Positions 8,231-17,552 of a stretch of 64,000 nt of DNA are shown here, piece after piece. Within the stretch, counting starts at the first letter, position 1. The number at the start of each line of letters is the position of its first letter. The DNA comes from Natronolimnobius baerhuensis. Its GTDB lineage: Archaea; Halobacteriota; Halobacteria; Halobacteriales; Natrialbaceae. The notes below the pieces were generated by a model. The model saw only the letters and a list, made by a program, of their open reading frames with translations. It was not told where the DNA came from and made no database searches. Position numbers and translations under genes: made by a program. The stretch lies in NCBI RefSeq assembly GCF_002177135.1, contig NZ_MWPH01000003.1, positions 682,001 to 746,000 on the forward strand, given 5' to 3'.

Positions 8231-8626
8231 TTAGGCGTCGGGGTCGTCGCGTTCGGTGAGGAACACCCGGATCGCAGTTGCCACTTCTTCGAAATCTTTC
8301 ATCGTCAGTCCATCAGTCGTCACGAACACGCCATCGGTGTCGGTGGTGACGCGAACCAAGAACCCGTTGTCGAACACCCGAATCGTGTAGTTGTAATCGC
8401 CCAGTTCGGAGCCTTCGTAGGCAGTCTGAGCCGTTTTGAACCCGCGCCACTCATGGCCGATAAACGTCGAGAGGTCGGCATCTCGCTCGAGGTCCTCGCG
8501 CAGGTACACTTGCTCAAAGTCATCACGCGTAAAGTACGTGATCGACCGGAGACTGTCGCCGACGGCCGTTCGACAGGTCGTGACGATCTGTTCAGCCCGC
8601 TCGGACGTGAGAAGCCCTGTGGCCAT
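8231..8626 (-). CDS. Conserved haloarchaeal protein of unknown function
   Basis: A 131-residue protein from ATG 8626, beginning MATGLLTSERAEQIVTTCRT. It looks like a small alpha/beta domain with the segments DSLRSITYFTRDDFEQVYLR, YNYTIRVFDNGFLVRVTTD and DGVFVTTDGLTMKDFEEVAT. There are no cysteines beyond one, no signal peptide and no membrane segment. The family seems familiar from other haloarchaea but I cannot name it. A GATTAAG box about 28 nt upstream supports the start over the longer in-frame option. It lies downstream of metY on the other side of a divergent-looking junction and shows no functional tie to it. Confidence 0.7.
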   Translation of the reverse strand: MATGLLTSERAEQIVTTCRTAVGDSLRSITYFTRDDFEQVYLREDLERDADLSTFIGHEWRGFKTAQTAYEGSELGDYNYTIRVFDNGFLVRVTTDTDGVFVTTDGLTMKDFEEVATAIRVFLTERDDPDA

Positions 8627-8715
8627 ACTGGCTCCATCGAAGCCAACCGCCTTAATCACGGGGGCTGGTGGTACCCCACTGAAACAAACCGAAAAACCAA
8701 CCGACAAGCGTCCCG

Positions 8716-10008
8716 CTACGTCTGCTCGAGCGCGTCCTCGAGATCTGCAATGACGTCAGCAGGATCCTCGATGCCGACGGAGAGTCGCACCAGGTCGTTG
8801 CTGACGCCGCTTGCGAGTTTTTCCTCCTCGGAGAGTTGCTGGTGGGTCGTACTCGCGGGGTGGATGATCAGCGACTTCGCGTCGCCGACGTTCGCCAGCA
8901 GGCTGAACAGGTCGACCTCGTTACAGACCGTCTCCGCGGCGTCGTAGCCGCCCTCGAGTCCGAACGTGATCATGCCGCCATACCCGCCGTCGAGGTACTC
9001 GCTGGCTTCGTCGTGCGTCTCGTGACTCTCGAGACCAGGATAGGTGACCCATGACACCTTGTCGTGATCCTCGAGATACTCGGCAACGACCAGCGCGTTC
9101 TCGCAGTGTTTGTCCATCCGGAGTGGCAGCGACTCGAGTTTCTGGAGTGTGACCCAGGCGTCGAAGGGCGACTGCTGGTTGCCCAAATCGCGCAGGCCAC
9201 GCGTGCGGGCGACGACGGAGAATGCCATGTCGCCGAACGTTTCGTCGAAGTTGATCCCGTGGTACGCCGGATTCGGCTCCGTGATCTCGGGATAGTCGCC
9301 CTCGTCCCAGTTGAATGAGCCCCCATCGACCAGCACGCCGCCGACGGTCGAACCAGCGCCGTGGAGCCACTTCGTGGTTGAGTGCCAGACGAGATCCGCG
9401 CCGTGCTCGAGCGGGCGGCACAGATACGGCGTTGCGAACGTGTTGTCGACGAACAGCGGCACGTTGTGGTCGTGGGCGATATCCGCGATGCGCTCGAGGT
9501 CAGGAGTGACGAGCGCGGGGTTGCCGATGGTCTCTAAGTGGACAAAGGCGGTGTCGTCGTCGATGGCCGCCTCGTAGGCGTCGTACTCGAGTGTGTCGAC
9601 GAACTTCGTCTCGACGCCACGCTTTTCGACGGTATGGGTGAGGTAGGTGTACGTGCCGCCATACAGCGATGACGAGGAGACGATGTTGTCGCCCACGTCC
9701 GCCAAAATGAACGTCGCGAGGTCGAACGCGGCCATCCCTGAGGAGGTGGCTAACGCGGCGACCCCGCCCTCGAGCGTCGCGATGCGCTCTTCTAACATCG
9801 CGTTCGTCGGGTTCATAATCCGCGAGTAGATGTTCCCGGTTTCCTCTAAGCCGAACAGCGCGGCCGCGTGCTCGGTATCCTCGAATTGATAGGACGTGGT
9901 CTGATACAGCGGCGGCGCACGCGCGCCGGTCGTCGGGTCGGGCTCTTGGCCCGCGTGAATGCTATTCGTGGCAAACTCGCGCGTTGGCTCCTCGGAGTCG
10001 TCGCTCAT
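8716..10008 (-). CDS. metY: O-acetylhomoserine sulfhydrylase / cystathionine-gamma-synthase family enzyme
   Basis: PLP-dependent enzyme of the Cys/Met metabolism family, 430 aa from ATG 10008. It makes homocysteine (or cysteine) from an O-acyl amino acid and sulfide. Visible features are the N-terminal [72 protein letters not shown] and the PLP lysine in [12 protein letters not shown]. The C-terminal [17 protein letters not shown] is typical of the MetY branch rather than MetB. A CTTATG box 30 nt upstream supports the start. The usual partner metX is not adjacent. Confidence 0.87.
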   Translation of the reverse strand: MSDDSEEPTREFATNSIHAGQEPDPTTGARAPPLYQTTSYQFEDTEHAAALFGLEETGNIYSRIMNPTNAMLEERIATLEGGVAALATSSGMAAFDLATFILADVGDNIVSSSSLYGGTYTYLTHTVEKRGVETKFVDTLEYDAYEAAIDDDTAFVHLETIGNPALVTPDLERIADIAHDHNVPLFVDNTFATPYLCRPLEHGADLVWHSTTKWLHGAGSTVGGVLVDGGSFNWDEGDYPEITEPNPAYHGINFDETFGDMAFSVVARTRGLRDLGNQQSPFDAWVTLQKLESLPLRMDKHCENALVVAEYLEDHDKVSWVTYPGLESHETHDEASEYLDGGYGGMITFGLEGGYDAAETVCNEVDLFSLLANVGDAKSLIIHPASTTHQQLSEEEKLASGVSNDLVRLSVGIEDPADVIADLEDALEQT

Positions 10009-10082
10009 GTGATCGATCACCACACATCAGAACAGCATAAGTGTTGGCGACACTTGCCACCGGCTGGTAGTGTAATCGGTGT

Positions 10083-10124
10083 TTAGTCCTGCTCCTCGAG
10101 TAGCAGTTCGCCGGTCATCTCCGG
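10083..10124 (-). pseudogene. Remnant of a gpmI 3' end
   Basis: Read on the minus strand, this stretch encodes PEMTGELLLEEQD followed by a stop. The intact gpmI about 900 bp away (10986-12509) ends PPEMTGELLLE. Ten residues match exactly, while the DNA differs only at synonymous positions (ACC/ACT, GGC/GGG, CTA/CTG). The match stops abruptly upstream, so this is a truncated copy of the last codons of a slightly divergent gpmI. It lies just beyond the GNAT gene, as if DNA carrying that gene had entered at the 3' end of gpmI. Confidence 0.7.
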
Positions 10125-10215
10125 TGTTCTGGTACTCGAGATCGACGATTTTCGGTAGGACGTGTTCGATTCCGTCGGCTTCTGTTGGAATAGTTCTACC
10201 GCGGACAGAGCGGAG

Positions 10216-10848
10216 CTACCAGTCCATCTCGAACGCTATCGTTTCACGGTCTTCCGTTTCGCTCTCGTACTCCTCCCGGGTGATCGAGAATCGGTGCTGG
10301 TCGGTCACGTCGCCGTTTGGGTGCGCCGACCCGTGCTGTCGTACCAGCCCCTCGTGGCGGCCGCCGTACCTGTCGATGCATTTCTCGATCATGCGACGGG
10401 ACTGCTCGTTGTCCGCGGCACAGCTCGTACAGTAGGCCTCGAGATCGTACCGCTCGAACGTCAACTCGATAAACACCGACGCCCGCTCGAGGCCGTACTC
10501 CCGGCCCCAGTAGCGTTTCGCGAGGACGATGTCCGAGCCCGCGCGCCGTTGCTCCCACTCGGGTTTGTAGGCCGTGGTGCCGACGATTACCCTCTCCTCG
10601 TCGTTCGTCCGCAGCAGATACCGAGCGCCCTCGTGGTCAGCTCGCATTTGCTCCGCCCTGTCGAGAAAGGCGGCCACCTGGTCGAGTCGGTCCAGTCGAA
10701 ACCACGGCATGTGTTCGGTCGTCTCTCCGTGCCACTCGTCTCGTCTCACGAACTCGTAGAGCTCGAAGGGGTCTACAGTGTCGTGACTCATCCGTTCGAA
10801 GACGAGCCGGCTCGTTTCGATGCGTTCGGGAAACAGATCTCGTGTCAT
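10216..10848 (-). CDS. GNAT family N-acetyltransferase, RimJ/RimL-like
   Basis: A 210-residue acetyltransferase starting MTRDLFPERIETSRLVFERM. It shows the RimJ/RimL layout: DPFELYEFV early, then YLLRTNDEERVIVGTTAYKP, a strand before the acetyl-CoA site, AKRYWGREYGLERASVFIEL in place of the RxxGxG loop, and DNEQSRRMIEKCIDRYGGRHEG near the end. An in-frame ATG at 10866 would add six residues (MDKRVT); a TATTTATAG box near 10905 fits either start less well than usual. The gene sits in AT-rich flanks between the true 3' end of gpmI and a remnant of another gpmI 3' end, which suggests it was gained by transfer. Target unknown. Confidence 0.78.
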   Translation of the reverse strand: MTRDLFPERIETSRLVFERMSHDTVDPFELYEFVRRDEWHGETTEHMPWFRLDRLDQVAAFLDRAEQMRADHEGARYLLRTNDEERVIVGTTAYKPEWEQRRAGSDIVLAKRYWGREYGLERASVFIELTFERYDLEAYCTSCAADNEQSRRMIEKCIDRYGGRHEGLVRQHGSAHPNGDVTDQHRFSITREEYESETEDRETIAFEMDW

Positions 10849-10985
10849 TGTAACCCGTTTATCCATCGAATACGTAGGATAGAAGCGCTAACGACAGCGT
10901 CTATAAATACCACAACGCTGAAGGATATTTAACGCGTAGTATGAATTAAGATTTTGTACAGCGAGTAGCACCCCACCCTCTTGAG

Positions 10986-12509
10986 CTACTCGAGCAGCAG
11001 TTCCCCAGTCATCTCCGGCGGCTGCTCGAGGTCGAGCAACTCGAGCATCGTCGGCGCAATATCCGCCAGGGTGCCGCCCTCGCGGATCGTTCGGCCGCCG
11101 TCAGTGCCGTCGGGAGCGAGGTAGAGAAGCGGCACGTCGTTGTACGTGTGCGCCGTGTGTGGATTCTCCTCGGTCCCCATATTGTCTGCGTTGCCGTGAT
11201 CCGCGGTGATGAGGACGTGTGAGCCTGCCTCCTCGAGTGCGTCGACGAGCCGACTCAACTGGGTGTCGACGGCTTCGACAGCCTCGATTGCAGCCTCGTA
11301 GTCGCCGGTGTGGCCGACCATGTCGGGGTTGGCGTAGTTGAGCACGAGCGTATCCGGGTCGTCGGATTCGATGTGCTCGAGTGCCGTGTCCGTCACCTCG
11401 GGGGCGCTCATCTCCGGCTGGCGGTCGTAGGTTGGTACGTCCGGACTCTCGACGATTTCGCGGTTCTCGCCGTCGAACTCGATCTCGCGGCCGCCATTGA
11501 GGAAGTAGGTCACGTGGGCGTACTTTTCGGATTCGGCGATCCGAAGCTGCGTTTTACCCGCGTCGGAGAGCACCTCGCCCAGCACGTTCTCGGGCTGGTT
11601 CGGCGGGTACGCAATCGGCAGGTCGAACGTCTTGTCGTACTGGGTCATCATCACGACCTCCGCCTCCGGCGGTTCGGTCTCGAGGGCGTCAGCCCAGTCT
11701 TCGGGCCGAATATCCGCCAGCATCCGGGTGAGCTGGCGCGCGCGGTCGGAGCGGAAGTTGAACCAGACGACTGAATCGCCATCTTGCAGCGCTGGCTGGC
11801 CGCGAACCGTCGTCGGCTCGACGAACTCGTCGGTCTCGTCGCGCTCGTAGGCGGCTTCGACGGCCTCGAGTCCGGAGTCTGCTTCGTACTTCGCCTCGCG
11901 CTCGACGATGGCGTCGTAGGCGCGTTTCGTCCGCTCCCAGTTCTGATCGCGGTCCATCGCGAAGTAGCGTCCGGAGACGGTCGCGACGTGGCCCGTGCCG
12001 TTCTCTGCGACGACATCCTCGAGGGCGGCGAGGTACTCGCGCCCGCCGGTGGGCGAGGTGTCCCGACCGTCCGTAATCGCGTGGGTGACGGCCTCGACGC
12101 CGCGGTCGGCGGCGAGTTCGATCAGCCCGTGGAGGTGTTCCTGATCGGCGTGGACCCCGCCGTCACTGACGAGACCGACGAAGTGAACGCGACCGCCGTT
12201 CTCGCGAGCGTTCTCAAACGCGGTGTTGATCGCGTCGTTTTCTCGGAAGGAGCCGTCCGCAATCGAGTCCGCGATGCGGGTGTACTCCTGGTAGACGACG
12301 CGGCCGGCCCCGATATTGAGGTGGCCGACCTCGCTGTTTCCCATCTGTCCGTCCGGCAGGCCGACCCGACGGCCGGCGACCTCGAGCGAGCCCTCGGCAC
12401 CAGCGGCGGCGAGGCGGTCGAAGTTTGGCGTTTCGGCAGCAGCGACTGCGTCTCTGCTCGTCCCGTCGCCGAGTCCCCAGCCGTCGAGGATAATCAGCGC
12501 AGCGTTCAT
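10986..12509 (-). CDS. gpmI: 2,3-bisphosphoglycerate-independent phosphoglycerate mutase
   Basis: Glycolytic/gluconeogenic enzyme interconverting 3- and 2-phosphoglycerate through a phosphoserine, with two Mn ions. The 507-residue length is normal. It begins MNAALIILDGWGLGDGTSRD; the metal-binding D9 and the phosphoacceptor serine in GQMGNSEVGHLNIGAGRVVY are present. Also seen are HFVGLVSDGGVHADQEHL, AITDGRDTSPTGGREYL, WFNFRSDRARQLTRML, YANPDMVGHTGDYEAAIEAV and ITADHGNADNMG. The protein ends PPEMTGELLLE. A second, divergent copy of this tail lies 900 bp downstream beyond a GNAT gene. Confidence 0.95.
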   Translation of the reverse strand: MNAALIILDGWGLGDGTSRDAVAAAETPNFDRLAAAGAEGSLEVAGRRVGLPDGQMGNSEVGHLNIGAGRVVYQEYTRIADSIADGSFRENDAINTAFENARENGGRVHFVGLVSDGGVHADQEHLHGLIELAADRGVEAVTHAITDGRDTSPTGGREYLAALEDVVAENGTGHVATVSGRYFAMDRDQNWERTKRAYDAIVEREAKYEADSGLEAVEAAYERDETDEFVEPTTVRGQPALQDGDSVVWFNFRSDRARQLTRMLADIRPEDWADALETEPPEAEVVMMTQYDKTFDLPIAYPPNQPENVLGEVLSDAGKTQLRIAESEKYAHVTYFLNGGREIEFDGENREIVESPDVPTYDRQPEMSAPEVTDTALEHIESDDPDTLVLNYANPDMVGHTGDYEAAIEAVEAVDTQLSRLVDALEEAGSHVLITADHGNADNMGTEENPHTAHTYNDVPLLYLAPDGTDGGRTIREGGTLADIAPTMLELLDLEQPPEMTGELLLE

Positions 12510-12666
12510 ATGCGACGGGTTGCCTGCCGCTCCTAACTAGCTGTCGTTGTTCCGCGCTCGAGCGCGCACGCGACAAGGGCTACCGCCTGGCGATATCGGG
12601 GGAAGTGGCTGGCAAGATGGAAAGCAGCGCCTGGCAGTATCGGTGCCTTCTACTGCGCCGCGCCGA

Positions 12667-13848
12667 ATGCACGCAGCAATGAGTCCCACACTCTCGCCGG
12701 GCCGTCGCCTACAGCTCCGACTCGCGCTCGGGCTGTGTCTCATCCTCGGCCCGTACGCGGTCCTCGCCGCCGGCATCACCGCCGCGATTCGCGCCGGTTC
12801 GCATCTCCTCTCCGGACTCGGGTTCTCGGCTGCTGACTCCCTGCTCGCCGTCCCGTGGCTCGTCTGGATCGGCGTGCTCACGCCGCTTTTGATCGCCGGC
12901 ACGTACTCCCTCTCGAGGCGCTGGCTCGACCCGCGCGAGTTCCTCGACGAGGATCTGGCCAGTCGTGACGCCGACCTCGAGGCCCGCGTCACACGGCTTG
13001 CGAAACAGGCCGACGTACCCGCGCCGGATGTCGTCGTCGCCGAGGCGTCGGTGCCGAACTCGTTTCTCGTCGGCCGCTCGAGCAACGCCGTCCTCGTCGT
13101 GACGACGGGGCTTCGTGACGCGCTCGCAGACGACGAACTCGAGGCCGTCTTGGCTCACGAACTCGCCCACGCGAGTAATCGAGATAGTACGCTGATGACG
13201 GTCATCTGTGGCGTGTTCGTGCTCAACAACGTCCTCTTTCAGCTCCTGTTGCTGGCGTTGCCGACGTTCGGCGCGAAGCCGATCAACGTCGAGGCTGGCG
13301 TGCTCGCAACGTACGGGCTAATCGCCGCCGGAATCTCGTTTTTCGCTTTCGGCGAGTCGTTCTCGGTCCTCGTCTTCGCCGGCCTCGTCCTCTCGCTTTG
13401 GCTGTGCACCCTCGCCGTTGCCCTGTTTCAGGTGACGATGGGCGCGGTGACCGCGCCGCTTACGCGCGACCGCGAACTGGCGGCCGACCGCGGCGCAGTC
13501 GAACTGATCGGGACGGCTGCACCGCTTGCCAGCGCCCTCGAGACGCTCTCTGATCGGTCGCCGACCGACGTCGATGCCCGGGCGCGCAATCACGGCGTCC
13601 TGGCCGTCTCGTTCCTGCCGTACGCGACCGACCTCGTCTCGCGACCGGAACGGCACCTCTCCGTTCGGCTGCTCGATCAAGTCTGGATCATCGGTTGCAT
13701 CCACGAAAGCACGCTCTTTGCGCCGGTCGCCGAGGTCCTCGAGTGGGGCGCGAAGTCCTCGGCCAGCGCCGCGGGGGCGGCGGTCGATCACCCCTCGCTC
13801 GAGCGTCGAATCGAGCAGTTGCGGGCAACAGCCGCCAACTCGCGGTGA
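12667..13848 (+). CDS. HtpX-like M48 family zinc metalloprotease, membrane-bound
   Basis: Membrane protease of the HtpX/M48 type that degrades damaged membrane proteins. From ATG 12667 (393 aa) there are two N-terminal membrane segments (LGLCLILGPYAVLAAGITAA; LVWIGVLTPLLIAGTYSL). The soluble part has VPNSFLVGRSSNAVLVVTTG and the zinc motif AVLAHELAHASNRDSTLM, then two to three more hydrophobic segments. The third zinc ligand lies in RDRELAADRGAVELIG, as is usual. A second ATG at 12679 (MSPTLSPGRR) is equally possible. The frame further upstream does not resemble the family. Confidence 0.87.
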   Translation: MHAAMSPTLSPGRRLQLRLALGLCLILGPYAVLAAGITAAIRAGSHLLSGLGFSAADSLLAVPWLVWIGVLTPLLIAGTYSLSRRWLDPREFLDEDLASRDADLEARVTRLAKQADVPAPDVVVAEASVPNSFLVGRSSNAVLVVTTGLRDALADDELEAVLAHELAHASNRDSTLMTVICGVFVLNNVLFQLLLLALPTFGAKPINVEAGVLATYGLIAAGISFFAFGESFSVLVFAGLVLSLWLCTLAVALFQVTMGAVTAPLTRDRELAADRGAVELIGTAAPLASALETLSDRSPTDVDARARNHGVLAVSFLPYATDLVSRPERHLSVRLLDQVWIIGCIHESTLFAPVAEVLEWGAKSSASAAGAAVDHPSLERRIEQLRATAANSR

Positions 13849-13930
13849 GCACGCGGCGAGTCGGGCGACGACAACCGATCACTGACCGGTGACCGCTGAC
13901 TTTTTGCGAGTGGACTGAGCGCCAGTGTGT

Positions 13931-15217
13931 ATGACACTCGATCCGGTTCACTTCGACGGCATTGCCCAACTCGCGGGACGGATCGACCACGGTGCCGACG
14001 CGAGTGATCGCCGCGCGTTCGCTAAGACCGTCTGGGAGCAGTTTCTCGACCCGCTCGTCGCTCGAGATGGGCGGACAATCGTCGACCCCATCGGCGAGCA
14101 GTCGCTCCGATTAGTCGACTGTGAGGACGTGGCGCTGCGAGATCGGGAGTTTCCGACCGAACACGGCCTCGACGCGGGAACGATCAACCCGACGACGTTC
14201 AAAAATGGGCTGGTCATCGACATCGCACAGGCAGCGATGAGCGCGACTCCCTCGAATCTCGACTTGCATCGCTCGAGAACCGTCGTCGCGACGGTTCACT
14301 CGAACGACGAGACGATGACCGTCGACGAAACTTGGGGAAAGTTCGACGAGGGGTTCAGTCGCAGCCGCGCCGTGAAAATCCCGCCGCTGCCGCGCTTTGC
14401 AGAGGGCGTCGTCCACGCGCTCGCACTCTATCTCGCCGAGAGCACGCACGCTCGAGATCACGCCGACGACGTCGAGGATCTGCTCGTCCTTGATGGGCCA
14501 CTGTACCCGCGCGGCCTGCTTCGCTGGGCCGACCAGCACCCCGACCTCGCGGACTTCCTGATCGAGGATCCGCGGCCAACGACCGTGCTCGAGAACTACG
14601 TGCGACTGGTCGAGGAGTTCGTCGACCGCGAGGTGCCGCTGTTTGGGTTCGTGAAAAATCCAGCGACGGGCGTCATTACACGCACGCTCAAACAGAAGCG
14701 CAAGGCCGAACTCAGCGTTCCCTGGGCCAACGACGCGGCGCTCTTTACGCGCCTGCTCGAGCGCGGCGAGTACGTCGACGACGTCGAGGGGAAACGCTGG
14801 GAACGGGACACGTCGGCGCTTACCTACACGAACTGGTTCCGCTCTCGCGGCGGCGTCGACGGGGTATTGTCTCAAAACGGTGATGCACTCGGCGTCGAAC
14901 GAAAACGCGATCTCGAGGAGTACGAAGTTACCTTCTTCGTGGTCTACGATCCGCGCGATGATCTGTGTTATCGAGTCGAAGCACCCTACGCGTTCACCCG
15001 CGACGAGCAGACACGCGAGGCGCTGACGATGCAGGTGTTACAGGACGTGGCAATCGCCCACGGCCCGCCGACGATCATCGACAAGGCGGACGAACTCGCT
15101 CGCATTCGCAACCCCGAGAAGCGCTCGCTCTGTGAATCGTTCGAAGAACAGTTTGAGACGAGTCAGGACCGCAGTTATGACGACCATCGGTGGGCCGACC
15201 CGGCCGAACAGTACTAG
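13931..15217 (+). CDS. nurA: NurA-domain nuclease
   Basis: Probable 5'-3' nuclease that works with the HerA translocase in DNA end resection. The 428-residue protein begins MTLDPVHFDGIAQLAGRI. The NurA core is suggested by DEQSLRLVDCEDV-like N-terminal acidic residues, VVHALALYLAESTHARDHAD, and above all DLLVLDGPLYPRGLLRWADQ, the conserved aspartate motif with DGPLYP. Further on, VPLFGFVKNPATGVITRTLK and YRVEAPYAFT fit the haloarchaeal form. A HerA-like ATPase is encoded 2.3 kb downstream on the same strand. The assignment rests on motif recognition and that neighbour. The start at 13931 is preferred over the GTG two codons upstream. Confidence 0.78.
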   Translation: MTLDPVHFDGIAQLAGRIDHGADASDRRAFAKTVWEQFLDPLVARDGRTIVDPIGEQSLRLVDCEDVALRDREFPTEHGLDAGTINPTTFKNGLVIDIAQAAMSATPSNLDLHRSRTVVATVHSNDETMTVDETWGKFDEGFSRSRAVKIPPLPRFAEGVVHALALYLAESTHARDHADDVEDLLVLDGPLYPRGLLRWADQHPDLADFLIEDPRPTTVLENYVRLVEEFVDREVPLFGFVKNPATGVITRTLKQKRKAELSVPWANDAALFTRLLERGEYVDDVEGKRWERDTSALTYTNWFRSRGGVDGVLSQNGDALGVERKRDLEEYEVTFFVVYDPRDDLCYRVEAPYAFTRDEQTREALTMQVLQDVAIAHGPPTIIDKADELARIRNPEKRSLCESFEEQFETSQDRSYDDHRWADPAEQY

Positions 15218-15237
15218 CGGTCAACTCTGGCGCGTCA

Positions 15238-15612
15238 CTACCGCTCAACCGGCTGTTCGTCCGTGTCACTCGTCGATTCCGTGTCGGTTTTCGTTTCCAC
15301 CTCGAGTTCGACGTCCCCCGGATCGATGCCGATTCGAGCGAACTGGGTGCGGATGTGTTCGTTGGCACACTCGAGGGCTTGCTCTCTCGTGTCGAAGCCA
15401 CGCGGCAGGGGTGATTCGAACGCGAGGTTGATCTCGCGGTCCTCGAGTTGCTGGACCGAGCCGCCGCTATCGACTTCGTAGAACTCGTCACAGATCCAGA
15501 CGTACGCGGCGTCTTGATTCGGCGCACCGCTGAATGACGGGGCCTGTTCACCCCGTTCGTACAGCGTTCCGGTGAGTTCAGTCCCGCCGGCTCGACCGCG
15601 TACTATGTGCAT
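15238..15612 (-). CDS. Conserved haloarchaeal protein, possibly DUF7113
   Basis: A 124-residue acidic protein starting MHIVRGRAGGTELTGTLYER, with DAAYVWICDEFYEVDSGGSV, SPLPRGFDTREQALECANEH and IRTQFARIGIDPGDVELEVE, then a Thr/Ser/Asp tail. I recall near-identical small proteins in many haloarchaea, perhaps the family named DUF7113, without known function. The single cysteine pair is not a zinc finger. The frame continues upstream of 15612, but those residues look like translated promoter DNA. It converges with nurA, with 20 bp between the stops. Confidence 0.68.
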   Translation of the reverse strand: MHIVRGRAGGTELTGTLYERGEQAPSFSGAPNQDAAYVWICDEFYEVDSGGSVQQLEDREINLAFESPLPRGFDTREQALECANEHIRTQFARIGIDPGDVELEVETKTDTESTSDTDEQPVER

Positions 15613-15885
15613 ACGTCTAGAGACGGCGTGTGCATGCAAAAAGGCCGCGCCCCACCTACTGTCTGCGCTGCCATCGGCAGTTACCGGACAGATGACCACA
15701 CGTGCCACTTTCATTGACAGGTAACAGGATCATAAATCAAGAATAGCACCCTTCATCACGCAGTATTCACTGGTTTCGATCAGCGGCCGACAACCCTAGT
15801 ATTCAATTATGCGAGTACTATCAGCTATCGAACCCAAATCGTTTTGGAACTGGTCTTATCCCCATTGGTATCGTTGCCAGCAGTA

Positions 15886-16515
15886 ATGAGTTCGGACGTT
15901 CATCTCGGCGGTTCAAGCGAACACGGCCCACTCGGCGACGTGCCGACCGACCAGTATGACGTGCTTCGTCACCCACGCCGCGTTCGTCTCCTCGAGTATC
16001 TCGAGACAGACACGCGGTGCTCGCTGACGGAGCTGACAACTGCACTGCTCGAGCACGAGACAGTCGATGCACCGATGGGCGAGGCTCGCCACAACGTTCG
16101 TCTCACGCTCGTTCACAACCACCTGCCACGACTGGCCGCAGCAGGTCTTCTCGACTGGGATCGCGACGATGGCGTCAAACTCGTCGAGGACCCCGTTCTC
16201 TGTCCTGCCGCACTTTCGACGCTCCTCGAGACGGCTGCTGACGAAGACGAACTCCTCGAGCGTGTCGTCCACCCCGGCCGACTCCACCTGCTCGAGTCGC
16301 TTGCGAGCGCCGACTCGGCGCAGTCACTGGCCGAGATTGCGACGGCCCTTGCCGGACAGGTGCCAGCGCTCCCGGCGGATGTCGAACACACTAAAATCGA
16401 GCTGCATCACTCGCATCTGCCTGCACTCGACGATGTCGGGGCCATCGAGTACGACCACGAGGAACACACGATTGTATCGACCGAAAAGACGGCGTCGATC
16501 ACCCTCATCCGATAA
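15886..16515 (+). CDS. Tandem winged-helix protein, DUF7344-like
   Basis: A 209-residue protein with two successive winged-helix modules of the kind labelled DUF7344 in haloarchaea. Module one runs from YDVLRHPRRVRLLEYLETDT to HNHLPRLAAAGLLDWDRDDG. Module two runs from RVVHPGRLHLLESLASADSA to HSHLPALDDVGAIEYDHEEH. Both share the pattern LxHPxRxxLLExL...H.HLP.LxxxGxxxxD, evidence of internal duplication. It is likely a DNA-binding regulator or an adaptor. CTTATC centred 28 nt before ATG 15886 marks a leaderless start. Targets are unknown; the cohesin-domain gene follows 128 bp downstream on the same strand. Confidence 0.75.
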   Translation: MSSDVHLGGSSEHGPLGDVPTDQYDVLRHPRRVRLLEYLETDTRCSLTELTTALLEHETVDAPMGEARHNVRLTLVHNHLPRLAAAGLLDWDRDDGVKLVEDPVLCPAALSTLLETAADEDELLERVVHPGRLHLLESLASADSAQSLAEIATALAGQVPALPADVEHTKIELHHSHLPALDDVGAIEYDHEEHTIVSTEKTASITLIR

Positions 16516-16643
16516 GCACCCTCTGTTCCACCGAATCGCCATCCAGCGTCCGCCCGACTCCGACTCGTATTCCTTCTGGTGATTGCGACAGCGAGACACA
16601 CCACTCGAGACACTCAAGGGAACGCAGCGCCGAGTATCGGCTA

Positions 16644-17399
16644 ATGGATTCGACAGGTCGGATCCGGGACGCCGTCGTCGCCGGAGCACTGATCGCCGGG
16701 CTTCTCGTGGCATTCGTCGGTGCCGGTATCGGCCCGGTGAGTGCTGCCGATCAGGTTGCAATCGTCTGGGCCGAACCCGAAGAGCAAACCGTTGCCCCCG
16801 GCGAGACACTCGACCTCGAGGTCGTCCTCCAGAGTGAGGGTGGCCACGGCGACGCCGGCCTCGAGCGAATCACACTCGTCGGCCAATACGATCCCGCTGT
16901 GCTCGAGGTGACGGCCGTCGAGCGCGGCCCGTGGCTCGAGGGCGAGGACGGAGCCGACGTCGACACGGCAGGCACAATCGCACACGAGAACGGGACGGTG
17001 ATCCTCGAGCAAGAGCGAGACGGCGGCGCGACCGGCATCGACACGCTCGCGACGCTGACGCTACAGGTTGCCGAGGATGCGCCAGCGACAACAACCGCAG
17101 TCGAGTTCGGCGCGAGTGAGGCGTCGCTCGAGAACGACTGGCCGATTGCCGTCATCGATGACTCGCCGACGGTCACGGTCGACGCCGACACGAACGATGA
17201 CACAGCCGGCGAGTTCGAGCATCCCGATCCCGGCCAGTTCGAACTCGAGGAGGGGTTCGGGAGTCCGACTGAGTCGACAGCTGGGGCGATTGTGTCTTGG
17301 CTCTCCGGGCCGACCTGGCTGTCTGTCCTCGGTGCTGGTGTCATCGGTGCCGTTGTCGCTGTTGCGGTTCGTGCGGTGGGCCGACGCGACTTCAGCTAA
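16644..17399 (+). CDS. Secreted, membrane-anchored protein with a cohesin-like domain
   Basis: A 251-residue protein with a signal peptide (residues 1-35, VVAGALIAGLLVAFVGAGIG then VSAADQ). A beta-sandwich domain at about 38-175 resembles cohesin domains: TVAPGETLDLEVVLQSEG, LVGQYDPAVLEVTAVERGPW, GIDTLATLTLQVAEDAPATT. An acidic linker follows, and then a C-terminal membrane helix (VLGAGVIGAVVAVAVRAVGR) ending in basic residues. The domain therefore faces outward. Cohesins bind dockerins in cellulosomes, but in archaea they occur in other surface proteins. No dockerin was seen in the window. Position between a DUF7344-like gene and herA may be accidental. Confidence 0.75.
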   Translation: MDSTGRIRDAVVAGALIAGLLVAFVGAGIGPVSAADQVAIVWAEPEEQTVAPGETLDLEVVLQSEGGHGDAGLERITLVGQYDPAVLEVTAVERGPWLEGEDGADVDTAGTIAHENGTVILEQERDGGATGIDTLATLTLQVAEDAPATTTAVEFGASEASLENDWPIAVIDDSPTVTVDADTNDDTAGEFEHPDPGQFELEEGFGSPTESTAGAIVSWLSGPTWLSVLGAGVIGAVVAVAVRAVGRRDFS

Positions 17400-17552
17400 G
17401 GCGGTCCGTACAAGTGACCGACTGCGCCGGATCGTAGCCGGAGTTTCCGCAGGTAGCAACCGCTTTCGCCCTCAGTGTACCGTTCTAGCCCGGTGAACAC
17501 TCGCCGCGGCTGGAGGGAAACGCGTTTGGGGACTGGGCCGGATGGGACTGAT

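Noticed and set aside
16644-17399. Cohesin-like protein as part of a cellulosome
   Set aside because: No dockerin, scaffoldin repeats or secreted glycosidase in the window.
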